From an uncultured Sediminicola sp. (GTDB taxonomy: Bacteria > Bacteroidota > Bacteroidia > Flavobacteriales > Flavobacteriaceae): 8,545 bases of DNA. Positions 7,349 to 8,545 of the stretch are shown here, piece after piece. The position numbers and the translations under genes are program-made. Each line of letters begins with the position of its first letter. Positions within the stretch are counted from its first letter, which is position 1. Under the pieces are notes generated by a model. That model ran no database searches, was not told the origin of the DNA, and was given only the letters and a program-made list of their open reading frames with translations. The stretch is taken from the NCBI GenBank assembly GCA_938039345.1, contig CALHVB010000067.1, forward strand, positions 1-8,545. Direction: 5' to 3'.

Positions 7349-7743
7349 TGGAAGCTGTAAATTGCCCTTGTGGAATAATAAAACCCTATTCTGATTGTTG
7401 CAAGATAATTCATGATGATGTATCTAAAGCCAAAACAGCAGAACAATTAATGCGTTCTAGATATTCAGCTTTTGTAAGGGCAGATGGAGATTATTTAATG
7501 CAAAGCCACCATTCTACAACCAGACCATTAAAAGAAAAAAAGGCTATTGTAAAATGGGCAAAATCGGTGAGTTGGATTCGCTTAGAAGTATTAGAAACTT
7601 TAAAAGGTAAGGTAAAAGATACCGAAGGCACAGTAACTTTTAATGCCTATTTTTATGAAAACGGAGAAGTAAATGTTATTCATGAAAAATCTGCCTTTGT
7701 AAAAGAACATGGCAATTGGATGTATTTAGGATTAGCAGAATAA
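7348..7743 (+). CDS. YchJ-like protein (SEC-C motif plus NTF2-like domain)
   Basis: The 131-residue protein opens with a CxCx8CC zinc-binding SEC-C motif (C6, C8, C17, C18). It continues into the YchJ middle domain, recognisable by QLMRSRYSAFVRADGDYLM, the WIRLEVLET strand and the late VIHEKSAFVKEHGNWMYLG segment, giving an NTF2-like fold. E. coli YchJ is about 152 residues and has a second SEC-C motif at its C-terminus; this protein ends right after the NTF2-like domain and lacks it. The function of YchJ proteins is not established; SEC-C motifs occur in SecA and other proteins as zinc-dependent interaction modules. I place the start at ATG 7348-7350, which overlaps the preceding stop (TAATG), rather than at a TTG at 7324 that would add eight residues within the upstream gene. 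Coupling suggests co-expression with the TPR/AAA pair. Confidence 0.88.
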   Translation: MEAVNCPCGIIKPYSDCCKIIHDDVSKAKTAEQLMRSRYSAFVRADGDYLMQSHHSTTRPLKEKKAIVKWAKSVSWIRLEVLETLKGKVKDTEGTVTFNAYFYENGEVNVIHEKSAFVKEHGNWMYLGLAE

Positions 7744-7758
7744 AAGTTGAGAAAGAAA

Positions 7759-8544
7759 TTATTTCCAGGTAACTGTTTTTTTTGATACCTCTTTAAATTG
7801 AAACATAATATGAGCCAAACGTGCTTTTAATAATAGTTTTCTGCCTTTAACACTTCTTGTAAAATGTAATTTAGAATTATCTACATGTTTACGCCAGTGT
7901 TTATGAAAACGTTGCGCTTCTTCTTTTCGTTTACCAAAAGAATCGGGAACTACATAATAATTGCGGAAACCTAATTTTATTTTAAACCAATTGGTATTAG
8001 ATAATAAATATCTTGGATTTTCTACAGGAGCTAATATTTCGTCTAATAAATTTATAAACAAGGTACTTTCATGCTCAGAACCTCCTTTTATAAAGATTAC
8101 AAATTGCCCATCTGTATATTGCTCAGTTATTAGCTTAATATTCTCCTTTGGACTGTTTATCTGTTCTGTTTCAAAGAGTAAACTAAGTAATGCACTTGCT
8201 ATTTTTTTTGTCTTTTTAAAAGTATTTCCAAATAGTAAATATACTTTTAGTGCTTTGTAAAATCTAGGAGCAAAAAATATAAATATACCAGTAGCTAACG
8301 CATAAAAGAATTTTAAAAAACCTCCTGTTAAGATGGTATTAAAGTTCTTTAGAAAAAACTCAGGAATAAATAAAGATATACTAGAGATTATTTCTATAGA
8401 TAAGAACTTTACAACATTTAATGATGCCATTTTTTTAGCCTCTTTAAATGGTTTTTCTCCTATGTGCGGTATTTTTAATTCGTGTACTAAAACAGCTCCG
8501 TTTTCAATAGCGGTAGTCCAACGTGTGTTTAAATTATTTCTATC
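7759..8544 (-). CDS. C-terminal part of a probable DEAD/DEAH-box helicase-like protein, 5' truncated by window edge
   Basis: The frame is open from the stop (complement of 7759-7761) to the right edge, giving 261 residues with no fixed start. The first ATG (8430) is preceded by 38 further open codons of protein-like sequence, including TTAIENGAVLVHELKIPHIG, so the gene very likely starts beyond the window. Fragment residues 46-100 contain two strongly hydrophobic stretches (about 48-64 and 73-92). They are followed by a soluble region with DEILAPVENPRYLLS (168-182), YYVVPDSFGKRKEEAQRFHKHW (split around 196-217), and a basic C-terminus with FTRSVKGRKLLLKARL. From memory this layout resembles the C-terminal region of large DEAD/DEAH-box helicase-family proteins found in Actinobacteria and other phyla (PRYL, a HxWR segment, FTRSxxGRxLLLxAR). 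No helicase motif is visible here, so the name is tentative. The gene is convergent with the YchJ-like gene, with 15 bases between stops. Confidence 0.5.
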   Translation of the reverse strand, partial: DRNNLNTRWTTAIENGAVLVHELKIPHIGEKPFKEAKKMASLNVVKFLSIEIISSISLFIPEFFLKNFNTILTGGFLKFFYALATGIFIFFAPRFYKALKVYLLFGNTFKKTKKIASALLSLLFETEQINSPKENIKLITEQYTDGQFVIFIKGGSEHESTLFINLLDEILAPVENPRYLLSNTNWFKIKLGFRNYYVVPDSFGKRKEEAQRFHKHWRKHVDNSKLHFTRSVKGRKLLLKARLAHIMFQFKEVSKKTVTWK

Positions 8545-8545
8545 A

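Noticed and set aside
7744..7790. Bidirectional terminator between the convergent genes
   Set aside because: GAAAT-T-ATTTC (7755-7765) and AGGTA/TACCT (7767-7790) are short or have a long loop, with no well-placed T-run after the stem; composition explains them.
7961..8260. 99-codon open frame on the + strand
   Set aside because: It is antisense to the convergent helicase-like gene, whose frame stays open to the window edge with protein-like composition. The + frame shows no recognisable motif.
1..8545. CRISPR array, tRNA, insertion sequence or prophage signatures
   Set aside because: No regularly spaced repeats, cloverleaf-like segments, transposase-like proteins or terminal inverted repeats were seen on either strand.

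Overview
The window looks like part of a chromosome from a member of Bacteroidota, most likely a flavobacterium. The DNA is strongly AT-rich by eye, codon choice favours A/T third positions, and Shine-Dalgarno sequences are weak or absent before most starts. The gene order hemC-hemD-hemE-(EI24 membrane protein)-(membrane protein)-hemF is of a kind seen in that group. This placement is an inference from content and style, not from a database match.

Region 1 (3-4558, + strand) is a tight heme-biosynthesis operon, already in progress at the left edge. It holds the 3' part of hemC (hydroxymethylbilane synthase), hemD (uroporphyrinogen-III synthase), hemE (uroporphyrinogen decarboxylase), an EI24/CysZ-family membrane protein, an unrecognised multi-spanning membrane protein, and hemF (oxygen-dependent coproporphyrinogen-III oxidase). 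Gaps are 23, 10, 7, -4 and 5 bases, so the six genes are almost certainly co-transcribed. HemC, HemD, HemE and HemF carry porphobilinogen through to protoporphyrinogen IX. The promoter lies outside the window.

Region 2 (4559-4829) is a 271-base non-coding gap that separates the heme operon from the next one. It contains only weak candidates: a Bacteroidota-like promoter, an A/T hairpin and a 12-base perfect palindrome.

Region 3 (4830-7743, + strand) is a three-gene unit with one-base stop/start overlaps (TAGTG and TAATG). The first gene encodes N-terminal TPR repeats fused to a single Cdc48-type AAA+ ATPase domain. The second encodes six TPR repeats followed by a multi-spanning membrane domain. 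The third encodes a short YchJ-type protein with an N-terminal SEC-C zinc motif and an NTF2-like domain. The first two look like an ATPase and its membrane-anchored partner, and this pair is the best candidate here for an under-described system.

Region 4 (7759-8544, - strand) is the 3' end of a convergent gene that runs off the right edge. It resembles the C-terminal part of a large DEAD/DEAH-box helicase-like family and contains an unexpected strongly hydrophobic stretch. No tRNA, rRNA, CRISPR array, insertion sequence or attachment site was seen.
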